A DNA stretch of 43,664 nt from Choanephora cucurbitarum (GCA_025331435.1 JAIWNI010000160.1:1-43664), one strand, 5' to 3'. Shown: positions 10,403-21,657, counted from the first letter of the stretch. Numbers and translations are program-made. The notes: generated by a model from the letters alone, not told the origin.

Positions 10403-11368
10403 ATGGACAAGCAACTCAATTTACCCATTAATGAGTCTAGATGGACTCGCAGAATGCAGCAACTTTTGTCTACCAAATTGGAGCAAGTTGAAAGAAAATC
10501 TCAAACATGGATTCCGTCCATCTTACAGAGCAAGAAAAGAAAGCCTACAAAGATACATACCACATGCGGCCAACATGGCATGCTCAACGAGAAAGCCTAT
10601 TATCATTCGATATCAAGCCTTCCACAGGAACAAAACAAAAAGACCTATCCAGACGAATCAAACAGCCATTGTAGTGCCAGTGTCAGCAGTGACCACGAAA
10701 AAGACATTGTGCCACTACATCAATTCTTGCGTTACAGCATGAACCGCTCTGAGCAACGCAAGTTTCAAAGACGTCGTATTCTCCAGCCATTCAAGCCCGT
10801 CTACGAAGTTGAGTGGCAAAAAAATCAGTGGCTTCAATTTGACAATCAGACAAACAGTCAAATTGAACGCTTAAAACGAGAAGGCTTCACCAAGATTGCT
10901 ATCCGAAAAGACAAAATACTCAAGAGACATGTTAGCTATGTTAACCCAAAAGACATGGACGTCCTGTTAGAACTGTCGCTTAAACAATCTCACCAAGTCA
11001 CATCCAAATCACATCAACCTGAAGTTATCAGCTGTCATCAGCCAAATGTGTTTACTGTCAGACGTGCACAGTGGTGGCAGAAAGTTGTATCTGGAGAAGC
11101 CTGCTTACCCAACTGGGTTGATCAAGACCTCTGCTGCGACCAAGTGATTATGGATGCGGACTCTGTTATGGCTGCCATGACAAATTATAGTCGTACTTCC
11201 TTGACATCCTCACACCATCCTAAGCAGACAGATGCACCTATCATTTCACAAAAATCATCGTTATCACAGTTACGAACAGTACAACCAAGTAACTCCTGGA
11301 AATTCAAATCACTAAAGTATTCTGAGCCACATATGATAGACAGCCAGCCTGTTTCTTTATGTGCTTAG
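10403..11368 (+). CDS. Uncharacterised protein with a WWE-like segment
   Basis: Single-exon frame of 321 residues, starting 66 bases after a TATA box. I do not recognise the whole protein. The N-terminal 130 residues are basic and rich in Gln and Ser. Residues about 133-192 form the most structured part: VYEVEWQKNQWLQFDNQTNS, then IERLKREGF and a K/I/V-rich strand followed by SYVNPKDMDVLL. The spacing of W138, W143, the IE pair and the terminal Y/M residues resembles WWE domains (ADP-ribose or ubiquitin-pathway modules) and the related N-terminal part of DDHD phospholipases, but this is a pattern match by eye. A second Trp-rich motif, VRRAQWWQKVV, follows near 219-229. The C terminus is Ser/Gln/His-rich and likely disordered. 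It is convergent with the RGS gene. It may be lineage-specific. Confidence 0.75.
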   Translation: MDKQLNLPINESRWTRRMQQLLSTKLEQVERKSQTWIPSILQSKKRKPTKIHTTCGQHGMLNEKAYYHSISSLPQEQNKKTYPDESNSHCSASVSSDHEKDIVPLHQFLRYSMNRSEQRKFQRRRILQPFKPVYEVEWQKNQWLQFDNQTNSQIERLKREGFTKIAIRKDKILKRHVSYVNPKDMDVLLELSLKQSHQVTSKSHQPEVISCHQPNVFTVRRAQWWQKVVSGEACLPNWVDQDLCCDQVIMDADSVMAAMTNYSRTSLTSSHHPKQTDAPIISQKSSLSQLRTVQPSNSWKFKSLKYSEPHMIDSQPVSLCA

Positions 11369-11671
11369 TCTAGCTATTTATCTTTCACTGACAAACTAAA
11401 TCAAGAGCTGGTTCTCTTTACCCTTCCCTTCCCTTTTCTTTCTTTCTTTCTTTACCTGTACTATATATTCCTTTTCCAAAAAAAAAGAAAAGAATTTCTT
11501 TTTTTTTTCTTGTAATAAACCTTTATAATGTTGGCTTGCCAATCAACTAACTCCAAGATTTAAGAATATAATATTTGTTGTTACAGTTAGTTTATTAAGA
11601 CAATGCTAAATATGTTTAGATAAAAAAAATACACGTATAGGAGATTCTTTCTATACAAACAGATAATGCAA
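11369..11671. terminator. Convergent 3' region with poly-A/T inverted repeat
   Basis: The WWE-like gene (+) and the RGS gene (-) end toward each other 303 bases apart. A 13-base inverted repeat with a 4-base loop (arms 11478-11490 and 11495-11507, AAAAAAAAAGAAA and its complement) sits in the middle. A polyadenylation signal AATAAA (11514-11519) serves the plus gene, and TTTATT at 11591-11596 is the same signal for the minus gene. The role of the hairpin in termination is inference; poly-A/T runs are common here. Confidence 0.4.
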
Positions 11672-13982
11672 TTATAGTGACAAAGTATCATCGCTCTCAT
11701 CGCTTTCTTCCTCACTTTCTTCTTCCTTCTTTTTTCTGTTTTGAGCAGATTGATAGTAGGATTTCATCAGTTCTTGATACTCTGGTGTCTTTAAGAATCG
11801 TGGGACTGAGTCTTGAGCCATTGTGCGGCATACATGATCATTAACTTGCTCGTATAGTTGCATCAATTTATAGAGACACACTTGAGGACTATCTTGAACA
11901 CCTTCTCTTATCGACATCTGGAGTAGTCCATTGCTACCGTTCATCAGACGCTTACCGTCTTTCTTTTTCCCATGATAAGATGCCATATTGATAGCTGGCG
12001 ATACAAGTCCCTGTGAAGAAACAGAAATGGACCCAAAGGGAACATTGGATGAATCAGCTACAGTTGGCTTTTTTGTTTTACGTCCAGTCATGTCTTCATC
12101 GCTGTCCTCTGTTGAAGACACATGGCTAAATGTGCTCTGCATGTACTGGATGATATCATAGCGAAGGCCATGATCGATGTTGAGTTCATTGGGGGCATTC
12201 TCAGGACAAAAGTAACTGTTGTAAATAGCAAAGCCATAGACAAGCAGTGCATTGACCAGAGAAGAAGAAAGCTGCAAGTAATGAGGTGCCATCGATTGGC
12301 CTTCCTCTACCACACACCCTGATTTCTTTATCAGTGCGTTGTAATCTACCCAGAAATTGATGTTCTCTTCACAGAAATTCTTTTTCAAGAAATTCCTGAA
12401 ATACATGCGGGCTAAAGGATCTTCTAAAATCGCTTGAAGACGGGCAATCTGCGAGACAGCCTGTGATTGCGATTGTGTATGGTCTGTGGTAGAAGGATAG
12501 CTTGTTTCGGAAGTATTTCCAACACTCAAATGTGACATTTGATCCTCTATTTCTTCTGAACAGGTCGACAAGGGAACTTCAGTAGCAAGAGGATGGTAGT
12601 CATCAGGTACACTTGATTCAGGAGAAAACCCGAATGTATGAGAGGGCTTTGCTGACTTGTTTTCTTCTATCACTTGATAACCCACAGATGTGGTCGAGTG
12701 CTGCGTCATTAACGCCTTAGGAGTGATGCCTGCATAATTGGCTGAAGGAGTTACTGCTGTAGTGGGTAATAGGCGACTGGCATATTCTTCTTTTTTCGAT
12801 CTGAAAGAAGTTTTGCATCCACTTCCGTTGCTATTGTTTGTCTTGATGCTACTGCTACTGCTGGTGGTACCTGTGGTGGCAGAACTTTGAGTTCTCGTTC
12901 TTGAGACATGCATGCCAGGACCACTTCCACTGGACAAGAAGCTTTGAAGGCGCGAGGAAGATTCGATCATCTGACGACCTTTGCTGGTCAAATAGTATTG
13001 AGTTTTTCTCCCTGCCTTGAAGAGAACGACCGTATCTTTCTTGCCAAGGTCTCTATCTGATTTATCTAGCACTTGAAGCATCCAGCCATACTGTACAAAC
13101 TCAGCTGCAATGGCAATGGCCTCTTCTTCTGAAACCACACTAGTATACTCGCTAATCCATTCAAAACACTGAAAACCGTAAAAAGTGTCTTTGTACTCAA
13201 TTAAGTTTTCGCTGTTTACCCCTAAAAATAATAATTAGTTATCTTCTTATTGTGTCTAATTTTCTTTCTATTGATCTCACCACCAACATCGTCTATCATT
13301 AGATTATCTGTAGGCAACCAAAGCATCATGGTTCTAAAGGCATCCATCATATCCTGTCTTGAAAAAGCTATCTGGTCATCTTCCAATAGGCGTTCGAATT
13401 GTACAACTTGAAACGTTTGGATATGAGAGAGATGAGACTGCATATGTTTTATTGAAATACAAGCTCGATGGCTGAAATCTCGAATGACATGTTTGCCTTT
13501 GGGTGTTGGGATCCAAATGCCTCGGTCCTTCATTGTTCTATTTTGTGGATCTGTAGCGTTCTCAACTAGGCGTGCATTGATAAAGTGTTGTCCTAGAGTC
13601 TTGGCTATGGCTCGGGACATACTGAAGGTAGTGGTTGTGCGAGTGATCAAGGGCTTACTTGGATCCAAAGGATTTGGCGTCGATACAAGTTGTGTAAATT
13701 CTAAATGGCCTAAACATTCTACTGCTTCGTCTGTTGTAAATGTATGAGGATATGTTCGGAGTAAAGAACGGTGATCAGATAATGGAACTTGAATCAGTAA
13801 AGCTCCAAATAAGTCAAACAACTCCTAGAATGGCACATTATTTCTTATTAGCATTAGTTTCATCATCTAATGCATAGGCTAAACAAAAAGGGCTATTGAG
13901 CTTTTAGAAGAAACACGTCATTTACCTTTGCATATGGACGCCCTTTTGAATTGACGCGCATCATTGTAGTGTATGTAGACAT
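11672..13982 (-). CDS. SST2: Regulator of G-protein signalling, Sst2/FlbA type (DEP + RGS)
   Basis: Three exons, 13982-13926, 13824-13281 and 13221-11672, give 716 residues, close to the roughly 700 usual for Sst2/FlbA. The start MSTYTTMMRVNSKGRPYAK leads into LFGALLIQVPLSDHR and YPHTFTTDEAVECL, the fungal N-terminal DEP-like region. A second DEP domain spans about 205-300 (FYGFQCFEWI, AAEFVQYGWMLQVLD). A Ser/Thr-rich linker follows. The RGS domain begins near 461 (RLQAILEDPLARMYFRNFL, EENINFWVDYNAL) and ends near 691 (VPRFLKTPEYQELM); a charged, Ser-rich insert at about 568-647 splits its last helices. RGS proteins speed GTP hydrolysis by G-alpha subunits and so desensitise receptor signalling, while DEP domains tether them to membrane receptors. 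The acidic tail is EEESEEESDESDD. Gene symbol is by family only. Confidence 0.88.
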
Positions 13983-14158
13983 GTTGGTTGATTTAGGCAT
14001 ATTAACACAGGCCAACAAAAATGAAAAAAAACAAAAAAGAAAAAGGAGTAAAAAAAAAAAGAGGTCTATTGTCTATTTATTAATTCTATACAAGCAAATC
14101 CAACTATCAAAGTCGTTTGTGTTCCCATCTTACAGTTAAATCTAAATCAATTAAGAAA

Positions 14159-15186
14159 TTAGCATGCAATAGATTCCCCTCTTTTTTTTTTTAATACCTT
14201 TGAAAATTTCGAAAAAACTATATCCAAAAAAGATCGTTTGCGGCTTCCCCAAGTGACATCCCATACTTCACCATCTTCAAACTGATCCATGTCTTCCCAA
14301 CCTTCGAAAATAAGCGTTTTGTCCAGCATGATTTGACGACCTGAAGCAGTTTTAATACCCAGTACTTTATACGATCGGAAAGAGGCCAATATGAAAATCT
14401 TTTTTGATAATGATTTTCCAGTTTCGTTAGGATCTATTGAGATCCACACTTGGTGCTCGTCATCAATTGATTTGACAACAATTTGACGAGCATGTTTAGT
14501 TTCTAATTAACAGCGAATTTAGGGTATCAGCAATTATCAAAAATAAATGAAGCCAAATGATCATTTGGTCTATGCTTGACTCTAGACTTACTAGGTGGCT
14601 GCCCTTTGACAAGGACAATGTCTTCTATCTTGTGTTCTTTTTCTTTCTGTTCCTTTGTTGGCTTCACTTGGTATTCAGAGTCATTTGCTGATGTGGGTTT
14701 TAGAGAATCAGTTGAGTTCGGAGAATGTACAGATTGAATGAATGAAGTGGCCCTTGAACTACTGCTCATGTCGGACAATGGAAGGCAGCATGACTGTGGG
14801 CGATTGGACACATAGTAGGGTTGGTTCATGACAGAAAGAGAAGGTAGCATAAGCGATGTCCTGCTACTACAATCAAAACTTGTACTATGGCGCGGTCGAT
14901 GAAAGTAATGTCTCCCTTGTGCAACAGACGAAGCGGTTGATCGCTCAAAGTAACTACTGTTTGTACCACCTGGTATAGGAGGTATTGGTTTGATTAAGAA
15001 AGCTGGTGGTGGTGCTGAATAGTAAGTCTCATTAGGCCATTTGTATGCCATATAAGGTAGCGAAATTCGCCAAACATCTCGATTTGGTTGTATCAGAGGT
15101 ATACCTGATTCATCAATAAGAGGCGAAAATGACCTGTCAAATGTCTCTTTTGGAGTTAAATGAATTATGGCACCATTACCACTCAT
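14159..15186 (-). CDS. Uncharacterised two-exon protein with a compact C-terminal domain
   Basis: Two exons, 15186-14592 and 14502-14159, joined over an 89-base GTAAGT...TAG intron, give 312 residues. The join is chosen because it keeps frame and removes an in-frame stop; the unspliced frame would end at 14527. The N-terminal 190 residues are Pro/Ser-rich, with PPPAFLIKPIPPIPGG near 60, which could be an SH3- or WW-binding stretch. The C-terminal 110 residues look folded: KHARQIVVKSID, VWISIDPNET, KIFILASFRSYKVLGIK, MLDKTLIFEGWEDMDQF and VWDVTW, alternating strands that suggest a ubiquitin-like or Ras-binding beta-grasp fold. That fold is a guess; no family is recognised. The tail is basic (KVLKKKRG). 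Lies 176 bases from the start of the RGS gene. Confidence 0.7.
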
Positions 15187-18086
15187 TCTCCTAAACGAGT
15201 GAAAAATAAAATAAAGAGGCTTAAAAAAGAAAGCGAGGGGGCTATAGGGAGACAAAGACAGAAAAAAAAAGCAAAGGCAGAAAAAAAAAGAGAAATTGGA
15301 TATGCTGACTTTATATAAGATGCAAACATAGAATAGCATACTTCTCATTTACTGTTTTCTCTCTTTTGTTTACAATTGTCCTTTTTTGCTTTATTGGAGA
15401 CTAAATTATTTATTTATTTTTTATTGTCAGATTTGACAGGTAAAAATAACTTCTTGATGTTGACGGGTAGTGTTTATCCGCCTAAAAGAAGAACACTAGG
15501 GACATCCATCATTCTTGGGGTGTCACTCATTTTCGCCAAACTCCTAAAAAAAAACTGCTATTGATATGCTTTTGTAAGGTTGTGTCAAGTATTCATTAGA
15601 GTTTATAGATCGAGTAACATCATTCTACACTAATTCATTTTATAAGCTTTACCTAAAAAAAAAGCCATCCACTTATCTCGATTTCCAAGGATGGAAGCAG
15701 ATTCTGTCGATCTACGTAATCGAAGAGCAAACAATCGAAGCCTTTTGGAACAATTTAGTAGTACACCGAAAAGGCTTCACCCAAAAAAAGAAGAGTATTT
15801 ACTGACATAGCTCGGTTTCTTTTCATTTACGATTAAACAAGCTGTCCAGAATTCCATTCCTGACTAAGCATATGATACATGCTTCGGAAAGAAAGTGAGT
15901 GATGTCAGAATCAGACGCTTGGTTTTTGCAGCCAACTGAAAGCTTGGAAAGAAGGAGAAAAATAGTAGCAAAATTCATTTGCAAAAAAAACAGCATGAAT
16001 GAATAACAGGTTCAACGGTTAAAAAAGAAACGATCGGTCACTGTTTATGAGCCATAAGGCTACTGATCAACATTTCATTGATTTGATCAATTCTTTGCTT
16101 GCTTAAGACGGGTAGCATTACAAGCCAACAGTCCTCGCACTTACCGTCATGGTGTTTATACCTTTCACTCTTGTTGGCATGACTAAGTTTTCTACCGAGA
16201 TTTATACAAAAAAAGCAATTTAAATGGTCGATGTACAAACATCAGTCTAATTTTGATAGAAAATGTGATTAAATTCTATTTGGAGTTCAAATTTTAGGGA
16301 ATCATTCTACATTGCTTTTGATCAGCAGCCAACTTTCTGCGAGCTAATATCGTATTCAATCAAAGACTGTTTTTATCAATTGTTGTCATCAGTTCTTTTT
16401 TAGGTCTAGTCAGCCTTAAAAAAAAGCAAAGCTTATCTCTCAGTGCATTTGAATAACAGCAGAAAACATAAAAGTGGCCTCATCTTTCCAGGTACCAGTT
16501 TTCGAAAAAAATAAATAAGAAGCAAGATGACGTAAATATACACACCCAATGCAGAAACAAGGTCAGTCAAAACCTGCTTCCAACCAGTGGTTGTCAACTA
16601 TCTCTGTCAATAGCTTAATGGCTTATTGGAATACTAAGTGCAAAAGACTCTGTAATTTCTAATAGAATAAAAGTCGTAAAAATGCATGGTTTTCAACTGA
16701 ATAATCATAGTTTTTGAAACTGAAGAGTAGAAATATTCTCTTAAGGCTAAAACAAATCATTCAATAAGATATAACTGACCAAATACATGACTGAATTCTG
16801 CTACGGCGAGTTCCCTTCATCTCTCTTCTTTGATAAAAGGTGAATTGACCACATGGAATAAAGTCTGTGAGTTGACAGATCTAAATGATATGCTACTGCC
16901 ATCAAAGTTTTATTTACGCTTGTCTCTTGGTATCTCACATCCTCGCACATTTAACTGTTGCTATTATCAAAAAGAGAGCGACCAGCAAACCTTCCTCTTT
17001 ATTTTAGCTTTGTTTGCATGGCAGATAGCTGCTTCAAACTGACTATTGCTTAGGTCTAGTTCAATAAAGATGTCAAACACTCGACTTCGATTATTCATCA
17101 TCTCTTAGAAAATCAAAACTATTTCAGAGCTTGTCAAAAGAAAAGACATATCCTCATGCTCCACTATGAAGTGTCTCCATATATCATTTTCAGTAGCTCT
17201 AGAGTTAGCAGAAAGAGACGGACACTTTCTCTTTTTGCTGTTTACACATACTGATACAGTGATTGCTATTCCATGATCTGTAATAGCTTGGCATAATAGC
17301 GCAGTCATGAAGGAACCGATTATAGACAGTAAGAGCAGTAAGATTAGATTGAGGGGTTGCTATTACTAACCCTTTGAGTTGTTGTATCCCACTTGTTGCC
17401 TTATACAGGCCTTCATTCCTTGCAATCTTGGTATTCGAGTGATGCAACGCACGTGCCACAACGAGAGATCGGAGTCAAGTATCTGATTGTTTTATTTCAA
17501 GAGTTTAGCAGACAATTCTAGGTTCAGTAAGGCTTTTAGCAACAGTTGATTAAAAGTGGACTATTTAAAGCAAATCATCATCTAAGGCAAGTCTTTTCTC
17601 TTTTGGAATTTGAGGCAAGTTGGTCATGATTTCTTGTTTTGCTTCAGATTGGTTGATAGTAAACAATAAGATCAGTCAACTGCAGGTGCCTCCATGTTAG
17701 TTAGAGATGAATAATGCGAGAAATATGGCTTCTGAGAAGACAGTGTCGGTAAGCGATATTTGTTGAGTACCAAAGGCAAATAAAGAAAAGGGTTTAGCCA
17801 AGTAGGACAATGGTGCCACAGAATTAAGATCCTCTAATTTGAACAGCCTTTTTCTATTGTGCTTATTGTTTGAAGAATACCCGTATCTTATTGCCAATAC
17901 AGAAGAAAAGGAACAATAAAAGAGATGAAATGCCTCTTTCACCTCTCTTGAGCATAGATGGCTTAAGCTAGCTTGAAGGGACTTTTTATCTTAAAAAAGA
18001 AAGAAAGATAGACTGAAATATATATTTTTTTGTGCCTCATTTCTTTTTCTGGCTTTGTCTTTTTTTTTTCTCTCATAGATAAATAC
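15187..18086. other. 2.9 kb gene-poor block
   Basis: Holds the promoter of the gene at 15186 on its left and the T-rich leader of the glycosyltransferase-like gene on its right (about 18000-18080). Between these I find no well-supported gene. A 39-codon frame at 15691-15810 has protein-like composition but no further support. Other ORFs reach only 62-84 codons on either strand. A 10-base palindrome AAGCTAGCTT lies at 17965-17974. No transposon ends were seen. Confidence 0.4.
15310..15317 (-). promoter_or_regulatory. TATA box of the gene ending at 14159
   Basis: On the minus strand the sequence reads TATATAAA, 124 bases before the ATG at 15186, ahead of an AG-rich leader. A plausible core promoter element; its use is inferred. 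Confidence 0.35.
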
Positions 18087-19828
18087 ATGCTGATCAAACA
18101 AAGTTCACTAAAACAGACTTTGGTCTTTATTATTCTGACTACAACTATTGTCTTCATTTGGTTACAGATCGACTCGATCAAGCGATTGTCTGATCAACAT
18201 AAGCCCATCGTGATTCCATATGAAACAGATCCCGTCAGTTGGCCTATTCAACGAAAAGAAAACGAGCCTATCCTAAGACAGGCCAGTCTGTTTCCTGAGG
18301 CAGCGTTCTCAGAAGGCAACTCACAATCATTACCGTCTGTGACAGCTGTTATCAATCGAGTCGATAGAAGCCGCCAGGGAGTCATTGAGACAATAAATCA
18401 TTTATCCAAATATCCATTTATCAAAGAAATAACAATCTACAATCAACTGATAGAAAGACCATTGTCACTAGAAGTAAGTGCATTTAGTGTCGCTTTTAGC
18501 CATAGTGTTCATATTTGTTTTTCTGATTATTTAGAATCTATCCTTCAGTAAACCAGTTCATCTGATTGAAACACCCTTAACAAATGCAGGCAAATTCAGT
18601 GTCTGTGCTAATGCTACTTATGACAATTGCTATTTCCAGGACGACCTATGGCTCAACACCTATCTCGATAGTCTCTATACCCATTCCATGCGCTATCCCG
18701 AGCATTTTGTCGTGCATATAAGACCCTCTAACTATATTGATTATATGACTTGGCGATTCAAAAATCAAGGTAGATGATGTGATAGAAAAGTGGAGTTTAT
18801 TCAGTATTTATTGATCTAGACAATAGCCAATTTACTTCATACAGGCTATGCCGATCTTCGGTATGGTGCTTTTGTGTCGCGTCAAAAAGTAAAGCGATTT
18901 CTAAACCAGGTGAAAGTCTATGGCTTGGACACCAATCAGCTCAGATTTGCGGATGTTTATTTTTCGATCTGGTTAAACCAATATCCATATATGATCACCA
19001 ATGCATTGTTATCATCAGGCAGAGATAGCTTCAAGCAGGTAGATACTGTCAATAACAGAAAACAGGTTCAACATCATATAGTAAGTCTAAAAGCTCGATG
19101 TATCATTCAAGAATATTGATAGATTTTGTAAACTAGTATCAAGCCTTGACATTGCTTGAAGCTGGGTTGATGCCGAACATTTCAAGAAAGGCCTTTGATA
19201 CTACCAGCTTAATGCCTATTGTGAAAGAAAGAGATGTTCGATCCAGTTGCTTTAATGATCGTTGCTTGTTTATCACTAATATGAGCTCTATGCCTGATAT
19301 TGAATCAGATCAGCATTTCGAGTTTAACTCAAGCTTGATTGCCAACATCTCTTTATATGAACAAGCCGTTCAAAATCATATGTTGCCTAGCAAAACCAGC
19401 TTCATACATCACTATGAAGGCAAGGCAGTTGATCTTGATTCAGGAACATGTTGGCGTACTCCATCCAGTAAGTGAAATATACTATTGCATATAAGAACTT
19501 TACTCATGAAACATTAGATCCAAAGACAGGAGATTATTTTGGTTTGTATATGACAGGCGATATTCAGGCTAAGAGAATCAAAATGTATACACCTTATCGA
19601 TTCAAACAACCTTTAGATGAAGTGTTTGGAGTGACAGCTCAATATGTAATGTATGGATCATGGGAAAACTGTACTATTCAGCTGTCTCCTGCTCAATACT
19701 CTCTTATTGGATTCCAGTTAGCATGTCCATATCATCAGCCAATCAAATCCATTCGTATTGCTTTTCGGCAAGACTTACAAGAGTCATTTGAGCTATGTGG
19801 TTTAGGAATAGATAATTTTGTAATTTAA
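18087..19828 (+). CDS. Type II membrane protein, glycosyltransferase-like
   Basis: Five exons, 18087-18473, 18535-18769, 18845-19080, 19137-19467 and 19518-19828, give 499 residues. All introns are 50-75 bases with GTAAGT-like donors. Residues 11-28 (TLVFIILTTTIVFIWLQI) form one membrane segment after a short basic tail, the type II topology of Golgi glycosyltransferases. The middle resembles GT-A folds of the exostosin/EXTL2 (GT64) kind: SVTAVINR, IKEITIYNQ, then CYFQDDLWLNTYLDSLY with D165-D166 as a possible metal/sugar-nucleotide motif, FVVHIRPSNY, and LRFADVYFSIWLNQYP. The C-terminal about 120 residues (YMTGDIQAKRIKMYTPYRF, FQLACPYHQPIKSIRIAF) look like a beta-sandwich. Donor and acceptor are unknown. 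An in-frame ATG at 18030 would add 19 mostly hydrophobic residues, but it lies in the T-rich leader, so 18087 is preferred. Confidence 0.72.
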
Positions 19829-20009
19829 ACTTATTTTTAGAGAAATTAAATTAACGCTATTTCCTATCTGTAAACAATAGACTATCTTAAAGGCACTAAT
19901 TAACTTATCATTGTAATTTCAAAGTGTCAAAAGCAGTTATTATTTGTAGCCTATAAATCTGCTGACGTTAGTAAAACTAAAGAAATCTGGCAGTCTATCT
20001 GCACGCTTA

Positions 20010-20045
20010 AGAGAGAGAGAGAGAAAGCAACAGCAGCAGCAGCAG
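20010..20045. repeat. GA and CAG microsatellites
   Basis: A GA run (20010-20024) is followed by (CAG)5 at 20031-20045, between the glycosyltransferase-like gene and Rac. Simple repeats in intergenic DNA; no function seen. Confidence 0.85.
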
Positions 20046-20541
20046 CTAAATCGAGATTTTTCTGAATCACGCGTCTTTACTCTGAAATTGAAAAAGTAAT
20101 TTCGTAAATCCAAAGTATGCTGCTTCAAATCGCCGCTCTAAATGGCCTACATTTAAGACTTGTATACATCATAGAAAGATATCTTGACTACATTATTTAA
20201 TCAAAATAAATTGTATTTCCTTAGTCAAAGGATTCAATTCTCTGTCATGTTGGTTATTTGATGAACTGCATAGAATAGATCAAGGATTACCATAAAAGTA
20301 AAGGTTGAAAATCTCTCACTCACTCACTCTCTTATAGGTTACACTAATTGATGAGAAGAGCTATTCACTCTTTTTTTTTGCTGTGTAATCCTAATTTTTT
20401 TATTATTTCTCTCTTTCTCTTTTTTTTTCTCCTACTGTTGATATACCTTTCTTTTTCCTTTCTTTTTACTATCTTTCTTCTGTGTGAGTGATAGTTGCGT
20501 GTCTATTAGCTTAATCAGTTAGATATAAATAAATAAATAAA

Positions 20542-21323
20542 ATGCAGTCTATCAAGTGTGTTGTTGTTGGTGATGGGTAAGTTTTGTAATGAGATGATGT
20601 TGAAATGGTCATCTTAACCACTTGTCTTAATTTTCTCCATATAGTGCTGTTGGTAAAACTTGTTTGTTGATCTCTTATACTACCAATGCTTTCCCTGGTG
20701 AATATATTCCTACAGTGTAAAGTAGCTTTTTAATGATTTAGACTGATATGTATGTGTGTGACTCATGCTTTTTTTTTGGTTCTCCTTAAAGTTTCGATAA
20801 TTATTCTGCTAATGTAATGGTGGATGGTAAGCCTATCAATTTAGGCTTATGGGATACAGCTGGTCAAGAAGATTACGATCGTCTTCGACCTCTTTCATAT
20901 CCTCAAACAGACGTCTTCCTCAGTTGTTTCTCACTTGTCAGTCCTCCTTCTTTTGAAAATGTTCGCACAAAAGTAAGTCAAACTAATCAAATTTAAGCTT
21001 TGTGTTGTTTTTGACATTTTCTTTGTTATCAGTGGTATCCTGAAATCAGTCACCATGCACCCAATATTCCTATCATCTTGGTGGGTACCAAGTTAGATTT
21101 GCGCGAGGAACGTGAGACAATCGAAAAGTTGAAGCAAAAGCGTATGGCGCCTATTTCTTACCCTCAAGGCTTACAAATGGCTAAAGACATTGGTGCTGTT
21201 AAGTACCTTGAATGTTCAGCACTTACTCAAAAAGGCTTAAAGAACGTGTTTGATGAGGCCATTCGAGCTGTCTTGTCTCCTCCTGTACGACCTAGAAAGA
21301 AGAAGGGTTGTATGATTTTGTAA
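20542..21323 (+). CDS. RAC1: Rac-type Rho GTPase
   Basis: Four exons, 20542-20576, 20645-20716, 20792-20972 and 21033-21323, give 192 residues, exactly the length of animal Rac1. Motifs in order: P-loop GDGAVGKT (10-17, the first intron splits Gly12), switch I YIPTVFDNYS (second intron splits Val36), DTAGQ (57-61), TKLD (115-118), ECSAL, and a polybasic [10 protein letters not shown] tail whose CAAX box (CMIL) predicts geranylgeranylation and membrane anchoring. [12 protein letters not shown] and SALTQKGLK favour Rac over Cdc42 or Rho. Rac GTPases switch between GDP and GTP forms at the plasma membrane and direct actin, polarised hyphal growth and NADPH oxidase in fungi. TAAA repeats precede the ATG. 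It converges on the nucleotidase gene. Confidence 0.96.
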
Positions 21324-21635
21324 TCTTATTATATCATCCACTTAATTATATGAGCTTGTTATTGCACTCATCTTGTATACTCTTCTTTCTTTCTTTCTTT
21401 TTAATATTACAATAATCTAACATACACTCCTCCACCTATATGGAAAGGAGGAGGAAAAAAAAGACAGAAAAAAATATATATATACGTATATCATACTTTA
21501 TCAATTCTATAGTTAATCATTACACCTTACTTGGAGCAAGCATATAAGAAATAAAAAAGTTAAACTTCTAGAAGAGAGATATTTGTGCGTGTATAGATAG
21601 TATGTTAACGAAGAGAGGACTCCACAAAGCAGTGG

Positions 21636-21657
21636 GCTCGCAGTTATCTCTGCGAGC
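21636..21657. terminator. GC-rich hairpin between convergent genes
   Basis: GCTCGCAG, loop TTATCT, CTGCGAGC: a perfect 8-bp stem in A+T-rich DNA. It lies 313 bases past the Rac stop and 183 bases past the stop of the opposing nucleotidase gene. It could end transcription from either side or be part of a small RNA; only the hairpin itself is seen. Confidence 0.4.

Noticed and set aside
18030..18086. In-frame upstream ATG for the glycosyltransferase-like gene
   Set aside because: It lies in a T-rich leader and would put hydrophobic residues before the basic tail that normally precedes a type II anchor.
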